NCBI GenBank assembly: GCA_021837305.1
Contig: JAKBGV010000008.1
Span: 1-34,921 of the forward strand
From: Actinomycetes bacterium
GTDB taxonomy: Bacteria; Actinomycetota; Acidimicrobiia; Acidimicrobiales; RAAP-2
Length of the DNA: 34,921 nucleotides
Reading direction: 5' to 3'
Shown here: positions 1-10,236 of the stretch, in pieces
Numbering within the stretch: position 1 is the first letter of the stretch
Layout: each line of letters starts with the position of its first letter
Position numbers and translations under genes: made by a program
Notes under the pieces: generated by a model
Told to the model about the DNA's origin: nothing
What the model saw: only the letters and a program-made list of their open reading frames with translations
The model's database searches: none

Positions 1-239
1 TTGCGCCGCAAGTACGGCACACGCCACTTGGACAGTTCGCTGATGTCACGACCCGCCTCGAGGATGCGCCCGCGGTCGGGCAACTCCTCGCGCAACAACA
101 GACGAAGGAACGTCGTCTTGCCAGAACCCGACGCGCCAACGAGAAAGACGAACTCGCCCTTCGCGATGTCGAGCGAGATGTCCTTTAGCGCGGGCGTCCC
201 GTTCTTGTACGTCTTCGACACGTTCTCGAAACGAATCAC
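1..239 (-). CDS. ftsE: Cell division ATP-binding protein FtsE (5' part; gene runs off the left edge)
   Basis: This is the first 79 codons of an ABC ATPase. FtsE pairs with the membrane protein FtsX at the division septum and controls peptidoglycan hydrolases. Residues 1-20 read [20 protein letters not shown], a typical FtsE opening, and the Walker A motif GASGSGKT is at 35-42. The GTG start at 237-239 is preceded by an AAGGGG-type ribosome site. It lies downstream of secA and prfB on the same strand, the usual actinobacterial order secA-prfB-ftsE-ftsX. A TAGAAT box about 60 nt upstream suggests its own promoter. The signature and Walker B motifs are outside the window. Assignment to FtsE rather than another ABC ATPase rests on the N-terminal sequence and the neighbours. 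Confidence 0.9.
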   Translation of the reverse strand, partial: MIRFENVSKTYKNGTPALKDISLDIAKGEFVFLVGASGSGKTTFLRLLLREELPDRGRILEAGRDISELSKWRVPYLRR

Positions 240-297
240 GGCAATGCCCCTTCGGGTTCACTTGGTCGGTGGTGGAACACCCAGAATCTCCTTGCGC

Positions 298-303
298 ATT
301 CTA
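298..303 (-). promoter_or_regulatory. Candidate -10 box (TAGAAT) for ftsE
   Basis: TAGAAT on the minus strand lies in the 112-nt gap between prfB and ftsE, 58 nt before the ftsE start. It matches TANNNT and leaves room for a short leader with the AAGGGG ribosome site. No clear -35 was recognised. Confidence 0.4.
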
Positions 304-351
304 GTTTGCGAGCGGCTCCGCGTCGTCATCAGCCGGTGTGAAGCGCCGCAA

Positions 352-1483
352 TCAGTTCCCTGTGCGCTGACGGCGAAGTTCGGCCTCCATGAAGACGTCG
401 ATGTCCCCGTCGAGGACCGCGTCCACGTTCCCGGTCTCGACATCGGTTCGGTGGTCCTTCACCAACTGGTACGGCGCCTGGACGTAACTGCGAATCTGGG
501 ACCCCCAGGCGTTGTCCGACCGGTCCCCCGTCAGCGCATCCATCTCGGCGCGCCGCTGGACTCGAGCTCGTTCGGCGAGTTTGGCGGTCAGGATCTGCAG
601 TGCGCGCGCCCGGTTCTGGTGTTGACTGCGCTCGTTCTGACAGCTGACGACGATCCCCGAAGGCAGGTGCGTGATTCGAATGGCCGAGTCCGTCTTGTTG
701 ACGTGCTGACCACCGGCCCCCGATGATCGATAGGTATCGATGCGAAGGTCCTTCTCGTCGATATCGACCTCGTGGGCGTCGTCGTCGAGCAATGGTGTGA
801 CCTCGAGGCTGGCGAAGCTGGTCTGACGACGCGCCTGGGAGTCGAACGGGCTGATCCGCACGAGACGGTGCACGCCGCGCTCCGCGGAGAGCCACCCGTA
901 GGCGAAGGGGCCCTTCACGATGAACGTGGCTGATAGCAGGCCCGCCTCTTGTCCCTCGGTGACCTCATCCACCTCGACGCCAAAGCCGCGACGCTCGGCC
1001 CACCGCGAGTACATCCGCAGCAGCATCTCGGTCCAATCCTGGGCGTCGGTGCCGCCGGCACCCGCGTGGAGCTCGGCGATGGCGTCGTTCTGGTCGTAAG
1101 GACCCGAGAGCAGGCTCTGGGTCTCCAGAGCCGTCAGTGCGGCGTCCACCGCGGCCACGTTGGCGCGCAGCTCGTCGAGCAGCGTCCAGTCCACGTCACC
1201 CGAGCTCAATGATTCAGCGGAGAAGTCAATCAGCACCGCACAGTCGTCTAGAGAGCGTCGAAGTTGATCGAAGGCCTCAAGCTCGCTGGTCAAGCGGCCC
1301 AGTTCCGTGGTGACCGCACGCGCGTGATCCTGGTCGTTCCACAGATCCGGCGACGACGCCTCGTCGTTCAGTATCGCGTGACGGGCTCGGTGTTCGTCGA
1401 TGCTCAGGTACTCGCGAGCCGAGCCCCACCGCTCTTCGAGCACACCGAGCGACGCCTGCGCCTCTCGCAGCGCGTTCTCCGCT

Positions 1484-1497
<14 letters not shown>
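352..1497 (-). CDS. prfB: Peptide chain release factor 2 (RF2)
   Basis: RF2 terminates translation at UGA and UAA codons. The 381-aa product has the SPF stop-recognition tripeptide at 216-218 (within RISPFDSQARRQTSF), which separates RF2 from RF1, and the GGQ peptidyl-hydrolysis motif at 262-264 (GAGGQHVNKTDSAIR). The reading frame is open from ATG to TGA, so the programmed +1 frameshift used by prfB in many bacteria is absent. The chosen ATG overlaps the end of secA by 14 nt; an upstream extension of the same frame lies wholly inside secA and has no family similarity. Close coupling to secA suggests co-transcription. Confidence 0.96.
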
Positions 1498-4162
<2,665 letters not shown>

Positions 4163-4461
4163 GTCGTGTTTCACCCTACCGGTAGACGGACTGTCATCAT
4201 GGGGCTACGGGTGTCTGACCTGGTCTTTGACCCCACACCTGCCTGCGGCGGTGTCCACACGCGCTGTCGGCAGCCGAGGCTCTCCGACGTCGTTCCCGTG
4301 CACTTCACCGGCTCCCCTCGCGGCCACGGTGACCGTGAGCGGGCAGGACTTACTTCTAAACCGCGCCATGCTCAGCGTCGACAAGACGCCTTACGTGGGT
4401 CGTTTCGCCCGCGGCTGGCCTCGACTTTCAACCACAGAACCACCCGCAGCCCCGCCCCAGT
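4163..4461. other. Intergenic region upstream of secA with inverted repeats
   Basis: This 299-nt stretch between the glycosyltransferase stop and the secA start holds no recognisable gene. It contains a near-perfect palindrome CACGGT-G-ACCGTG (4325-4337) and a nested inverted repeat at 4210-4239 (outer GGTGT/ACACC, inner GGTC-TTT-GACC). The second could be the terminator of the birA-rfbD-glycosyltransferase unit, although no T-run follows it, or an operator for secA. The only small frame noted, 54 codons on the minus strand at 4205-4369, has neither a ribosome site nor family similarity. Confidence 0.4.
4173..4178 (-). promoter_or_regulatory. Candidate -10 box (TAGGGT) for secA
   Basis: TAGGGT on the minus strand ends 10 nt before the secA ATG at 4162. 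That would give a leaderless or nearly leaderless secA mRNA, as proposed for several other genes here. The same bases could instead act as part of a weak ribosome site (AGGG), so this call is tentative. Confidence 0.35.
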
Positions 4462-5307
4462 CTACGGCCGCGTGCGCCGAGACCACGAGTCGGCCGTCAA
4501 CATGGCCACCAGGCGTACGCCGAGCACCGCACTCGCCACCGGGGCCAGGAGCCGTCGCCAGCCGCGAGCGGTCTGCCACTCGAAACGCAAAGCGCTCTGG
4601 TGGTGCGCGACGATCATGGCCCGCGACGCGCGCTGCCTCGAGAGCCCCTCGACGTGGGTCACGACCGCGTCGGGTACCGCCGCGATGTCCCACCCAGCGC
4701 CGCGGACTTGCCAGCACAAGGCCATGTCCTCGGCGAACATGAAGTAGCGCTCGTCGAAACCACCCACCGCCTCAAAGACCGACCGTCGGATCAGGAAGCA
4801 GGCGCCCGAGACCCAGTCAACCGTGCCATCGGCACGGGGCGACCGGTAGCGCGCCGTCGCCGGGTTGCCCGGCCACCAGGGCGCGAGCAAGGCGTGGGCC
4901 CCGGCGAGCCACACGTTGGGAAAGACTCGTAGTGAGGGGTACCGCGACCCGTCGGGTCGTTCGATGGTCGGGCCGCCGACGCCGACGCCGGGGTGCTCGT
5001 CGAGGTAGTCCACCATCGTGGCCACCGCGCCGTCGTGCACGATGAGGTCGGGGTTCGCGATCAGCAGATAGGGATTGGACCGCTCGGCGGCCACGCCACG
5101 ATTCACGCCCCGGCCGTAGCCGAGGTTGAGACCGGGTTCCACGAGGGTCACCGCATCGAGGTCGACGTACGCGCTGGTCGAGCCGGGCAGACCGTTCTCG
5201 ACCACCACGATCCGATCGACGTCATTGGCGCGCAGCGAGCGCACGCAGTCCACCAACGCTTCGTCGGCGTGGTAGTCCACAACGACCGCGGTCACGGGCA
5301 CGGTCAC
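4462..5307 (-). CDS. Family 2 glycosyltransferase, probable rhamnosyltransferase
   Basis: The 281-aa product has a GT-A fold of the WbbL/RfbF rhamnosyltransferase type. Visible elements are the nucleotide-sugar binding start VTAVVVDYHADEALVDC, VENGLPGS, NLGYGRGVNRG, the IANPDL segment around the metal-binding site, and the acceptor-side block GGFDERYFMFAEDMALCWQ. A hydrophobic patch near the C terminus (LLAPVASAVLGVRLVAML) may touch the membrane. The GTG start overlaps the TGA of rfbD as GTGA, so translation is coupled to the enzyme that makes dTDP-L-rhamnose. This supports transfer of rhamnose to a cell-envelope glycan. The acceptor is not evident. Confidence 0.85.
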   Translation of the reverse strand: MTVPVTAVVVDYHADEALVDCVRSLRANDVDRIVVVENGLPGSTSAYVDLDAVTLVEPGLNLGYGRGVNRGVAAERSNPYLLIANPDLIVHDGAVATMVDYLDEHPGVGVGGPTIERPDGSRYPSLRVFPNVWLAGAHALLAPWWPGNPATARYRSPRADGTVDWVSGACFLIRRSVFEAVGGFDERYFMFAEDMALCWQVRGAGWDIAAVPDAVVTHVEGLSRQRASRAMIVAHHQSALRFEWQTARGWRRLLAPVASAVLGVRLVAMLTADSWSRRTRP

Positions 5308-6215
5308 GACGACGTCCGGTCCCGCAACAGTCGCGCGACGCCGTCGCGCCAGTCGGGCAACGCCGACCAGCGCGACCGCCATTTAGTGGTGTCCAGGTCG
5401 CTACGCGCCGGCCGCGTCGCGAGTGGTTGGGGCGAGAGCGCCGCGGTCGAGATGGGTGTGGCGAACGAGTCGTCGCGGCCCATCTCGTGGCCGACGAAGC
5501 GCGCCACCTCGAACCAGGTGGTGGTCCCCTCGTTCGCGACGTGCCACACGCCCCCGGGCCGTTCGCGCACGATCGTGACGAGCGCCCGGGCGAGGTCGGC
5601 GGCCAGCGTGACGGTTCCGGTCTGGTCGTCCACGAATCGGACGGTCGACCCGTTCCCAGCCCGTTCGGCGATGACGTGCACGACGCTCTGGCCGCGCACG
5701 CCCATCACCCACGACGTGCGCACGATGGTGTCCTGCGCACGGCACTGTTGTTCACCGACCCTCTTGGACGCCCCGTAGACGCTCTGGGGGTTGGGTGGGT
5801 CGTCCTCGACGTACCCGGCTCCCTTCTGCCCGTCAAAGACGTAGTCCGTCGAGACCGTGACGAAGTGGACGCCGAGCGTCGCACAAGACTCCGACAGCAG
5901 TCCCGTCGCGTCCGCGTTCACGGCGTAACACGCCTCGATGTCCTGTTCAGCCCGATCAACGGCCGTATAGGCCGCGAGGTTGACGACCACGTCCGGTCGC
6001 GCGAGCGAAAGCGCGTTCCTTACCGCCTCGCGGTTGGTGATGTCGAACTCGCGCCGCGCCAGCGCGAGCACCTCGAACTCATCGCTCCCGACGGCCACGC
6101 CGTCGGGTTGCCAGCTCGGGTCTGCGCCCGGCGGGAACTCCCCGCGCAACGTCGAGACGAGGTCCACCCCGACCTGGCCAGCTGCCCCGGTAACCAGCAC
6201 TCGCAGGGCGCTCAC
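5304..6215 (-). CDS. rfbD: dTDP-4-dehydrorhamnose reductase
   Basis: RfbD (RmlD) catalyses the last step of dTDP-L-rhamnose synthesis, the NAD(P)H-dependent reduction of dTDP-4-dehydro-L-rhamnose. The 303-aa product is an extended short-chain dehydrogenase with the cofactor glycine motif at 10-16 (GAAGQVG), STDYVFDG at 122-129 and the catalytic YGASK pair Y147/K151. Length is normal for the family. It overlaps birA upstream by 4 nt and the glycosyltransferase downstream by 4 nt, so the three are translated as a coupled set. The other rhamnose-pathway genes (rfbA, rfbB, rfbC) are not in the window. Confidence 0.95.
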   Translation of the reverse strand: MSALRVLVTGAAGQVGVDLVSTLRGEFPPGADPSWQPDGVAVGSDEFEVLALARREFDITNREAVRNALSLARPDVVVNLAAYTAVDRAEQDIEACYAVNADATGLLSESCATLGVHFVTVSTDYVFDGQKGAGYVEDDPPNPQSVYGASKRVGEQQCRAQDTIVRTSWVMGVRGQSVVHVIAERAGNGSTVRFVDDQTGTVTLAADLARALVTIVRERPGGVWHVANEGTTTWFEVARFVGHEMGRDDSFATPISTAALSPQPLATRPARSDLDTTKWRSRWSALPDWRDGVARLLRDRTSS

Positions 6216-6958
6216 GAGTCGCCGGCCTGGTCCTGGGCGCGCAGGTGCACGACGTCAGCCGCAGAGAAGACGCGCCGTTCGCCGCTCACGTCGACCACGA
6301 GCGCACCGTTCTCGTCGACGTCGACGGCGTCACCGACCACGGTGTCTTCGAGCAGGGTGACACGGACACGCCTGCCTATGGTCGCCGACGCGCTGCGGTA
6401 CTCGTCACGAAGTGTCTCCAGCCCCGCTTCGTCGTCGAGCAGGCCACGACGTCCCTCGACTTCCTCGAAGACGATGTCCGCGAGCGCGCGCGGCCATAGG
6501 GTCACGCCCGAGCGGTGCCGCACGCTGGTCGCCCTGAGCCCCGGCGGGTACTCGGTGAGGTTGACGCCGACGCCGACGACCACGGCGGGCGGATCGTCGG
6601 CTACCAATTCGGCGAGCAGCCCACCGAGCTTCTCGTCGTCGATCACGAGGTCGTTCGGCCACTTCAGTTGCGGTCGTACGCCGCTCAGGCGCACGAGGGC
6701 CGCGCGCACCGAAAGCGCCACCATCGCCACCGCCCACGACGCACCACGAAGTGTCGGGGGTCTCAGCAGCAGCGAGAGCAGCAGCGCGCTGTCGGCGGGC
6801 GCCTCCCAGCTGCGGTCCAGCCGTCCCCGACCGGCTCGCTGGAACCCCGCGAGGATGGCGCGCCCCTCGGGCGCGCCCGCGCGAGCCTGCTCCACGAGCC
6901 ACGAATTGGTCGAATCGATGGACGTCACGTCCTCGACCTGCCAGATCATCGAATCCAC
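6212..6958 (-). CDS. birA: Biotin--[acetyl-CoA-carboxylase] ligase
   Basis: BirA makes biotinyl-5'-AMP and transfers biotin to the lysine of biotin carrier domains. The 248-aa product begins directly with the catalytic domain (SIDSTNSWL), carries the adenylate-binding GRGRLDRSW at 43-51 and the KWPNDL motif, and ends with the small BPL C-terminal domain. There is no N-terminal helix-turn-helix, so it is a non-repressor (class I) ligase. The GTG at 6958 lies exactly six nucleotides after a TAGAGT box, which favours it over the ATG at 6949. It is divergent from the biotin-dependent carboxylase subunit at 7022, its obvious substrate. Coupling to rhamnose genes downstream is unexplained. Confidence 0.95.
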   Translation of the reverse strand: MDSMIWQVEDVTSIDSTNSWLVEQARAGAPEGRAILAGFQRAGRGRLDRSWEAPADSALLLSLLLRPPTLRGASWAVAMVALSVRAALVRLSGVRPQLKWPNDLVIDDEKLGGLLAELVADDPPAVVVGVGVNLTEYPPGLRATSVRHRSGVTLWPRALADIVFEEVEGRRGLLDDEAGLETLRDEYRSASATIGRRVRVTLLEDTVVGDAVDVDENGALVVDVSGERRVFSAADVVHLRAQDQAGDS

Positions 6959-6964
6959 GCACAG

Positions 6965-6970
6965 ACTCTA
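6965..6970 (-). promoter_or_regulatory. -10 box (TAGAGT) for leaderless birA
   Basis: TAGAGT on the minus strand is followed by six nucleotides and then the birA GTG, which predicts transcription starting at the start codon. It shares two bases with the oppositely oriented -10 candidate of the carboxylase gene. Confidence 0.6.
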
Positions 6971-6974
6971 GGGT
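6969..6974 (+). promoter_or_regulatory. Candidate -10 box (TAGGGT) for the acyl-CoA carboxylase operon
   Basis: TAGGGT lies 47 nt before the GTG at 7022, leaving a short leader that carries a strong GGAGGA ribosome site. It overlaps the birA -10 box on the other strand by two bases. TAGAAA, further downstream near 6989, is a weaker alternative. Confidence 0.45.
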
Positions 6975-7021
6975 CGAGAGGCCGAGTGGTAGAAAAGGAC
7001 AGTGCTGAGACGGAGGAACAC

Positions 7022-8782
7022 GTGTTACAGAAGGTCCTAATCGCCAACCGTGGCGAAATCGCCGTGCGGGTCATGCGCACGTGTCGTGAGCTCGGCATCG
7101 CGACCGTGGCCGTCTACTCCGAACTCGACCGCCACGCGCTGCACGTTCGCCTGGCCGACGAGGCCTACGCGCTCGGTGGCTCGACCGCCGCCGAGAGCTA
7201 CCTCAATACCGAGGCGATCCTCGCGATCATCGAACGCTCCGGCGCTGACGCCGTGCACCCCGGCTACGGCTTTTTCTCAGAGAACACCGACTTCGCGCGC
7301 GCCATCACCGCACGCGGCGTCACCTTCATCGGACCGCCGCCCGAGGCCATCGAGGTCATGGGCGACAAGATCTCCTCGCGGCTCGCGGCCGAGCGCGCCG
7401 GCGTGGCCGGCGTCCCCGGTCGCAACGAGACGCTCCAGCACGCCGACGAGGTCGTGGAGTTCGGTCGCGAGTTCGGGTGGCCGGTCGCCATCAAGGCTGC
7501 GTACGGCGGTGGTGGACGCGGGATGAAGGTCGTGACAGGACCGGACGAGGCGGCCGCGGCCTTCGAGAGTGCCCAGCGCGAGGCGCTCAGCTACTTCGGC
7601 CGCGCCGAGTGCTACGTCGAGCGGTACCTGACGTGGCCGCGCCACATTGAGATGCAAGTGCTCGCCGACACCCACGGCAACACGCTCTGGCTCGGCGAAC
7701 GCGACTGCTCGGCCCAACGGCGCCACCAAAAGCTCGTCGAGGAATCGCCGGCCGCGAACTTCCCAGACGCCATCCGCGTCGCGATGGGCGAGGCGGCCGT
7801 CAAGGTCTCGCGCGCGTGCGGCTACGTGAACGCCGGCACCGTCGAGTTCCTCTACCAGGATGACGAGTTCTTCTTCCTCGAGATGAACACCCGGCTCCAG
7901 GTCGAACACCCGGTGACCGAGTTGGTCACGGGACTCGACCTCGTCGAGTGGCAGTTGCGCATTGCCTCGGGTGAAGCGCTCCCCTTCGGACAGGACGACA
8001 TACGTCGTGACGGGCACGCTATCGAAATCCGAATCAACGCCGAGGACCCAGCGGGTGGTCGCTTCGTCCCGTCACCGGGGACAATCACCGCGTTCCGCCA
8101 GCCGGCGGGGCCCGGTGTTCGCCTCGACGCCGGCTACGAGACCGGCGACACGATCTCCCAGTACTACGACAACCTCATCGGCAAGCTCATCGTCTGGGCG
8201 CCCGATCGCGAGCGCGCTCGGCGGCGGATGCTGCGCGCCATCGAAGAGACGACGATCGACGGTGTGGCGACCACGCTGCCGGCCGACACGATCATCCTGT
8301 CGAGCGACGACTTCGTGAACGGGACCCACTCCACGAAATGGGTCGAGGAGACCCTCGACTTCTCGGGGATCACGAGCCCCGGGGCCAGTGGCGCGGGCGC
8401 GGGCGCGGGCGACGGACTCGTTCGCCGCGACGTCCTCGCCGAGGTCGACGGGCGTCGAGTCACCGTCGCACTCTGGCTGGACGACACCGGTGACGACGGG
8501 TTGGGCAAACCCACGAGTACCGCCGCCAAGCCCCGCCGCCAGCACCACGCGGGCGTCGTCGGGAGCGGTTCGGGCACCGTCTCGGTGCCGATGCAAGGCA
8601 CCATCGTCAAGGTGTCCGTTGAAGTGGGCCAGTCAGTGAACGCGGGTGACACGCTGGTCATCCTCGAGGCGATGAAGATGGAGAACGCCGTCGGAGCCGA
8701 GAAATCGGGCGTGGTCACCGCAATCAAAGTCAAGCCTGGCGACGCGGTCAGCGCCGGCGACGTAGTCGCCGTCGTCGAATGA
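7022..8782 (+). CDS. Acyl-CoA (acetyl/propionyl-CoA) carboxylase alpha chain: biotin carboxylase plus biotin carrier
   Basis: This subunit carboxylates biotin with ATP and bicarbonate and carries it to a separate carboxyltransferase beta subunit, which is not in the window. The 586-aa product has a biotin carboxylase N-terminal domain ([20 protein letters not shown]), an ATP-grasp domain ([27 protein letters not shown]) and a biotin carboxylase C-terminal domain. A Gly/Ala linker encoded by GCGGGC repeats and a C-terminal carrier domain follow, with LEAMKMENA and the biotinylated Lys552. The layout matches actinobacterial AccA3-type chains. The GTG start has a GGAGGA ribosome site 5 nt upstream. 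Whether acetyl- or propionyl-CoA is used depends on the partner; methylmalonyl-CoA mutase nearby hints at propionyl-CoA. Confidence 0.95.
   Translation: MLQKVLIANRGEIAVRVMRTCRELGIATVAVYSELDRHALHVRLADEAYALGGSTAAESYLNTEAILAIIERSGADAVHPGYGFFSENTDFARAITARGVTFIGPPPEAIEVMGDKISSRLAAERAGVAGVPGRNETLQHADEVVEFGREFGWPVAIKAAYGGGGRGMKVVTGPDEAAAAFESAQREALSYFGRAECYVERYLTWPRHIEMQVLADTHGNTLWLGERDCSAQRRHQKLVEESPAANFPDAIRVAMGEAAVKVSRACGYVNAGTVEFLYQDDEFFFLEMNTRLQVEHPVTELVTGLDLVEWQLRIASGEALPFGQDDIRRDGHAIEIRINAEDPAGGRFVPSPGTITAFRQPAGPGVRLDAGYETGDTISQYYDNLIGKLIVWAPDRERARRRMLRAIEETTIDGVATTLPADTIILSSDDFVNGTHSTKWVEETLDFSGITSPGASGAGAGAGDGLVRRDVLAEVDGRRVTVALWLDDTGDDGLGKPTSTAAKPRRQHHAGVVGSGSGTVSVPMQGTIVKVSVEVGQSVNAGDTLVILEAMKMENAVGAEKSGVVTAIKVKPGDAVSAGDVVAVVE
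8393..8410 (+). repeat. Short GCGGGC tandem repeat in the carboxylase linker
   Basis: Three perfect copies of GCGGGC lie in frame and encode alternating Gly and Ala between the biotin carboxylase and biotin carrier domains. The unit length keeps the frame, so copy-number change would only alter linker length. Confidence 0.7.
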
Positions 8783-9936
8783 CGCCGCAGGACCGAGCTA
8801 CTACGGCCGTCACCGCGGCCCGCCAGGACCTACTCGACCTGAGCCACTTCATCCACGCGCATCCCGAACTCGGCTACGAAGAGTTCGTGAGCGCCGAGGC
8901 GGTCGCCCTGGCGGCCGAGTCCCACGGCTTTGTGGTCGAACGTGGAATCGCCGGTCTCGCGACGGCCTTTCGCGCCTCGGCCGGACACGGGTCGCTGCAC
9001 GTGGCGCTGTGCGCGGAATACGACGCGCTGCCCGACGTCGGTCACGCCTGCGGGCACAACATCATCGCCGCCGCGTCCCTCGGAGCGGCGATCGGCCTCG
9101 CGGCGGTCGCCGACGAACTCGACCTCACCGTCGTGCTGCTCGGGACCCCCTCCGAGGAGGGGGGTGGCGGCAAGATCGACCTCGTGAACGCGGGCTACTT
9201 CGACGACGTCCACGTCGCGATGATGGTCCACCCCTGGCCGAGTGACCGGCTCGACGCCGCGTGCCTGGCCGTGGACCACTTCGACGTGCGCTACGACGGC
9301 CGTGAGGCCCACGCTTCGGCCGCCCCCTGGGAGGGCATCAACGCCCTGGACGCGCTGACGATCGCCCAGGTGTCGCTGAGTCTCCTGCGTCAACAGCTAC
9401 GCCCCGGCGATCAGATCCACGGCATTGTCGTCGAGGGCGGATCGGCCGCCAATATCATCCCGTCGCGCGTCGTCGGACGCTATATGTGCCGGGCGACCAC
9501 GATCGACCGGCTGGCCGAACTGCGCGAGCGGGTCGATCGGTGCTTCAGCGCGGGCGCACTGGCGACTGGGGCCTCACTGACCATCACCACGCTCGGCAGC
9601 GCCTTCTCGCATATGGAGTCGGACCCCGACGTCCTCCGTCACTACCGCAGCGCAGCGGAGTCACTGGGCCGGAGTTTCGAGCTCGATGATCGCGGCGAAC
9701 CGGCGCCCACGCTCTCGACCGATATGGCCAACGTCTCCCTGGTCGTTCCGTCAATCCATCCACTCCTCGCCATCGCGACGAACGGCGCGGTTAATCACCA
9801 ACCCGAGTTCGCCGCCGCCTGCGTCGGCGACAGCGCCGACGGCGCCGTCATTGACGGTGCCCTCGCGCTCGCGCGCACGGCGATCCTCGTGGCCGAGGAC
9901 GCGCCACTTCGCCATCGACTCATGGAGCGCACATGA
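8779..9936 (+). CDS. M20 family metal-dependent amidohydrolase/dipeptidase
   Basis: The 385-aa product is an M20 metallopeptidase of the PM20D2/AbgB group, which cleaves amide or dipeptide bonds of small molecules. Conserved elements are [11 protein letters not shown] (28-36 region), [17 protein letters not shown] with the metal-site C91-G-H93, the glutamate pair E126/E127 in SEEGGGG, a histidine at MMVHPW, and [11 protein letters not shown] near the C terminus. The ATG overlaps the carboxylase TGA (ATGA), so the two are translationally coupled. The substrate cannot be read from sequence. The EYDALP-HACGHN signature resembles dipeptidases acting on unusual amino-acid conjugates, but that is only a family-level hint. 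Confidence 0.85.
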   Translation: MTPQDRATTAVTAARQDLLDLSHFIHAHPELGYEEFVSAEAVALAAESHGFVVERGIAGLATAFRASAGHGSLHVALCAEYDALPDVGHACGHNIIAAASLGAAIGLAAVADELDLTVVLLGTPSEEGGGGKIDLVNAGYFDDVHVAMMVHPWPSDRLDAACLAVDHFDVRYDGREAHASAAPWEGINALDALTIAQVSLSLLRQQLRPGDQIHGIVVEGGSAANIIPSRVVGRYMCRATTIDRLAELRERVDRCFSAGALATGASLTITTLGSAFSHMESDPDVLRHYRSAAESLGRSFELDDRGEPAPTLSTDMANVSLVVPSIHPLLAIATNGAVNHQPEFAAACVGDSADGAVIDGALALARTAILVAEDAPLRHRLMERT

Positions 9937-10226
9937 TCAACGAACACGCCATCGTCCACGTCGACCCTGACCGCGCCGAGGCCTTCGAGGCCGCGATGCG
10001 CCAGGCCTTTTCAATCATCGAGTCAGCGCCCGACTGTCACGGCGCCGAGCTTCGACGTCAGCACGAGGACCCGTCGACCTACCTACTGACCGTGCGCTGG
10101 ACCTCGGTCGACGCCCACCTGCGCTTTCGCGCGTCGAGCGCCTTCGAGCAGTGGCGCGCCGCGACTCACCCGTTCTACGTGGTAGCGCCCGAGGTCACGC
10201 ACTTCCACGAGCCGATCAGCCGCTAG
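9933..10226 (+). CDS. Small antibiotic-biosynthesis-monooxygenase (ABM) fold protein
   Basis: A 97-aa protein with the dimeric alpha+beta barrel pattern of the ABM/YgiN family: [20 protein letters not shown], then a middle strand with [18 protein letters not shown], then [15 protein letters not shown] and a final strand ending in HFHEPISR. Members range from quinol or heme-linked monooxygenases to proteins of unknown activity, so no reaction is assigned. The ATG overlaps the stop of the M20 gene (ATGA), making it the third coupled gene of the carboxylase operon. Its TAG stop lies in a CTAG shared with the stop of the convergent mutase gene. Confidence 0.75.
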   Translation: MINEHAIVHVDPDRAEAFEAAMRQAFSIIESAPDCHGAELRRQHEDPSTYLLTVRWTSVDAHLRFRASSAFEQWRAATHPFYVVAPEVTHFHEPISR

Positions 10227-10236
10227 TTCGGCTGAT
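10215..10236. terminator. Inverted repeat spanning both stop codons of the convergent ABM and mutase genes
   Basis: A perfect 8-bp inverted repeat, ATCAGCCG and CGGCTGAT, flanks the 6-nt loop CTAGTT. The palindromic CTAG in the loop supplies the TAG stop of both convergent genes. The hairpin is symmetric for both strands and may act as a bidirectional terminator or mRNA 3' end, although no T-run follows on either side. Confidence 0.5.

Noticed and set aside
4280-4330. Stretch with GAGGGGAGCCGGTGAAG on the minus strand resembling part of a cobalamin riboswitch
   Set aside because: The conserved B12-box and the rest of the core are not present, and the downstream gene is secA, which has no link to B12.
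4205-4369. A 54-codon minus-strand frame (ATG to TAG) in the gap before secA
   Set aside because: No ribosome site, no -10 box at the usual spacing and no recognisable family; composition is compatible with chance in high-GC DNA.
5427-6971. Long plus-strand frame (514 codons) opposite rfbD and birA
   Set aside because: It crosses two well-supported minus-strand genes, has a low-complexity Ser/Arg-rich translation and has no motif.
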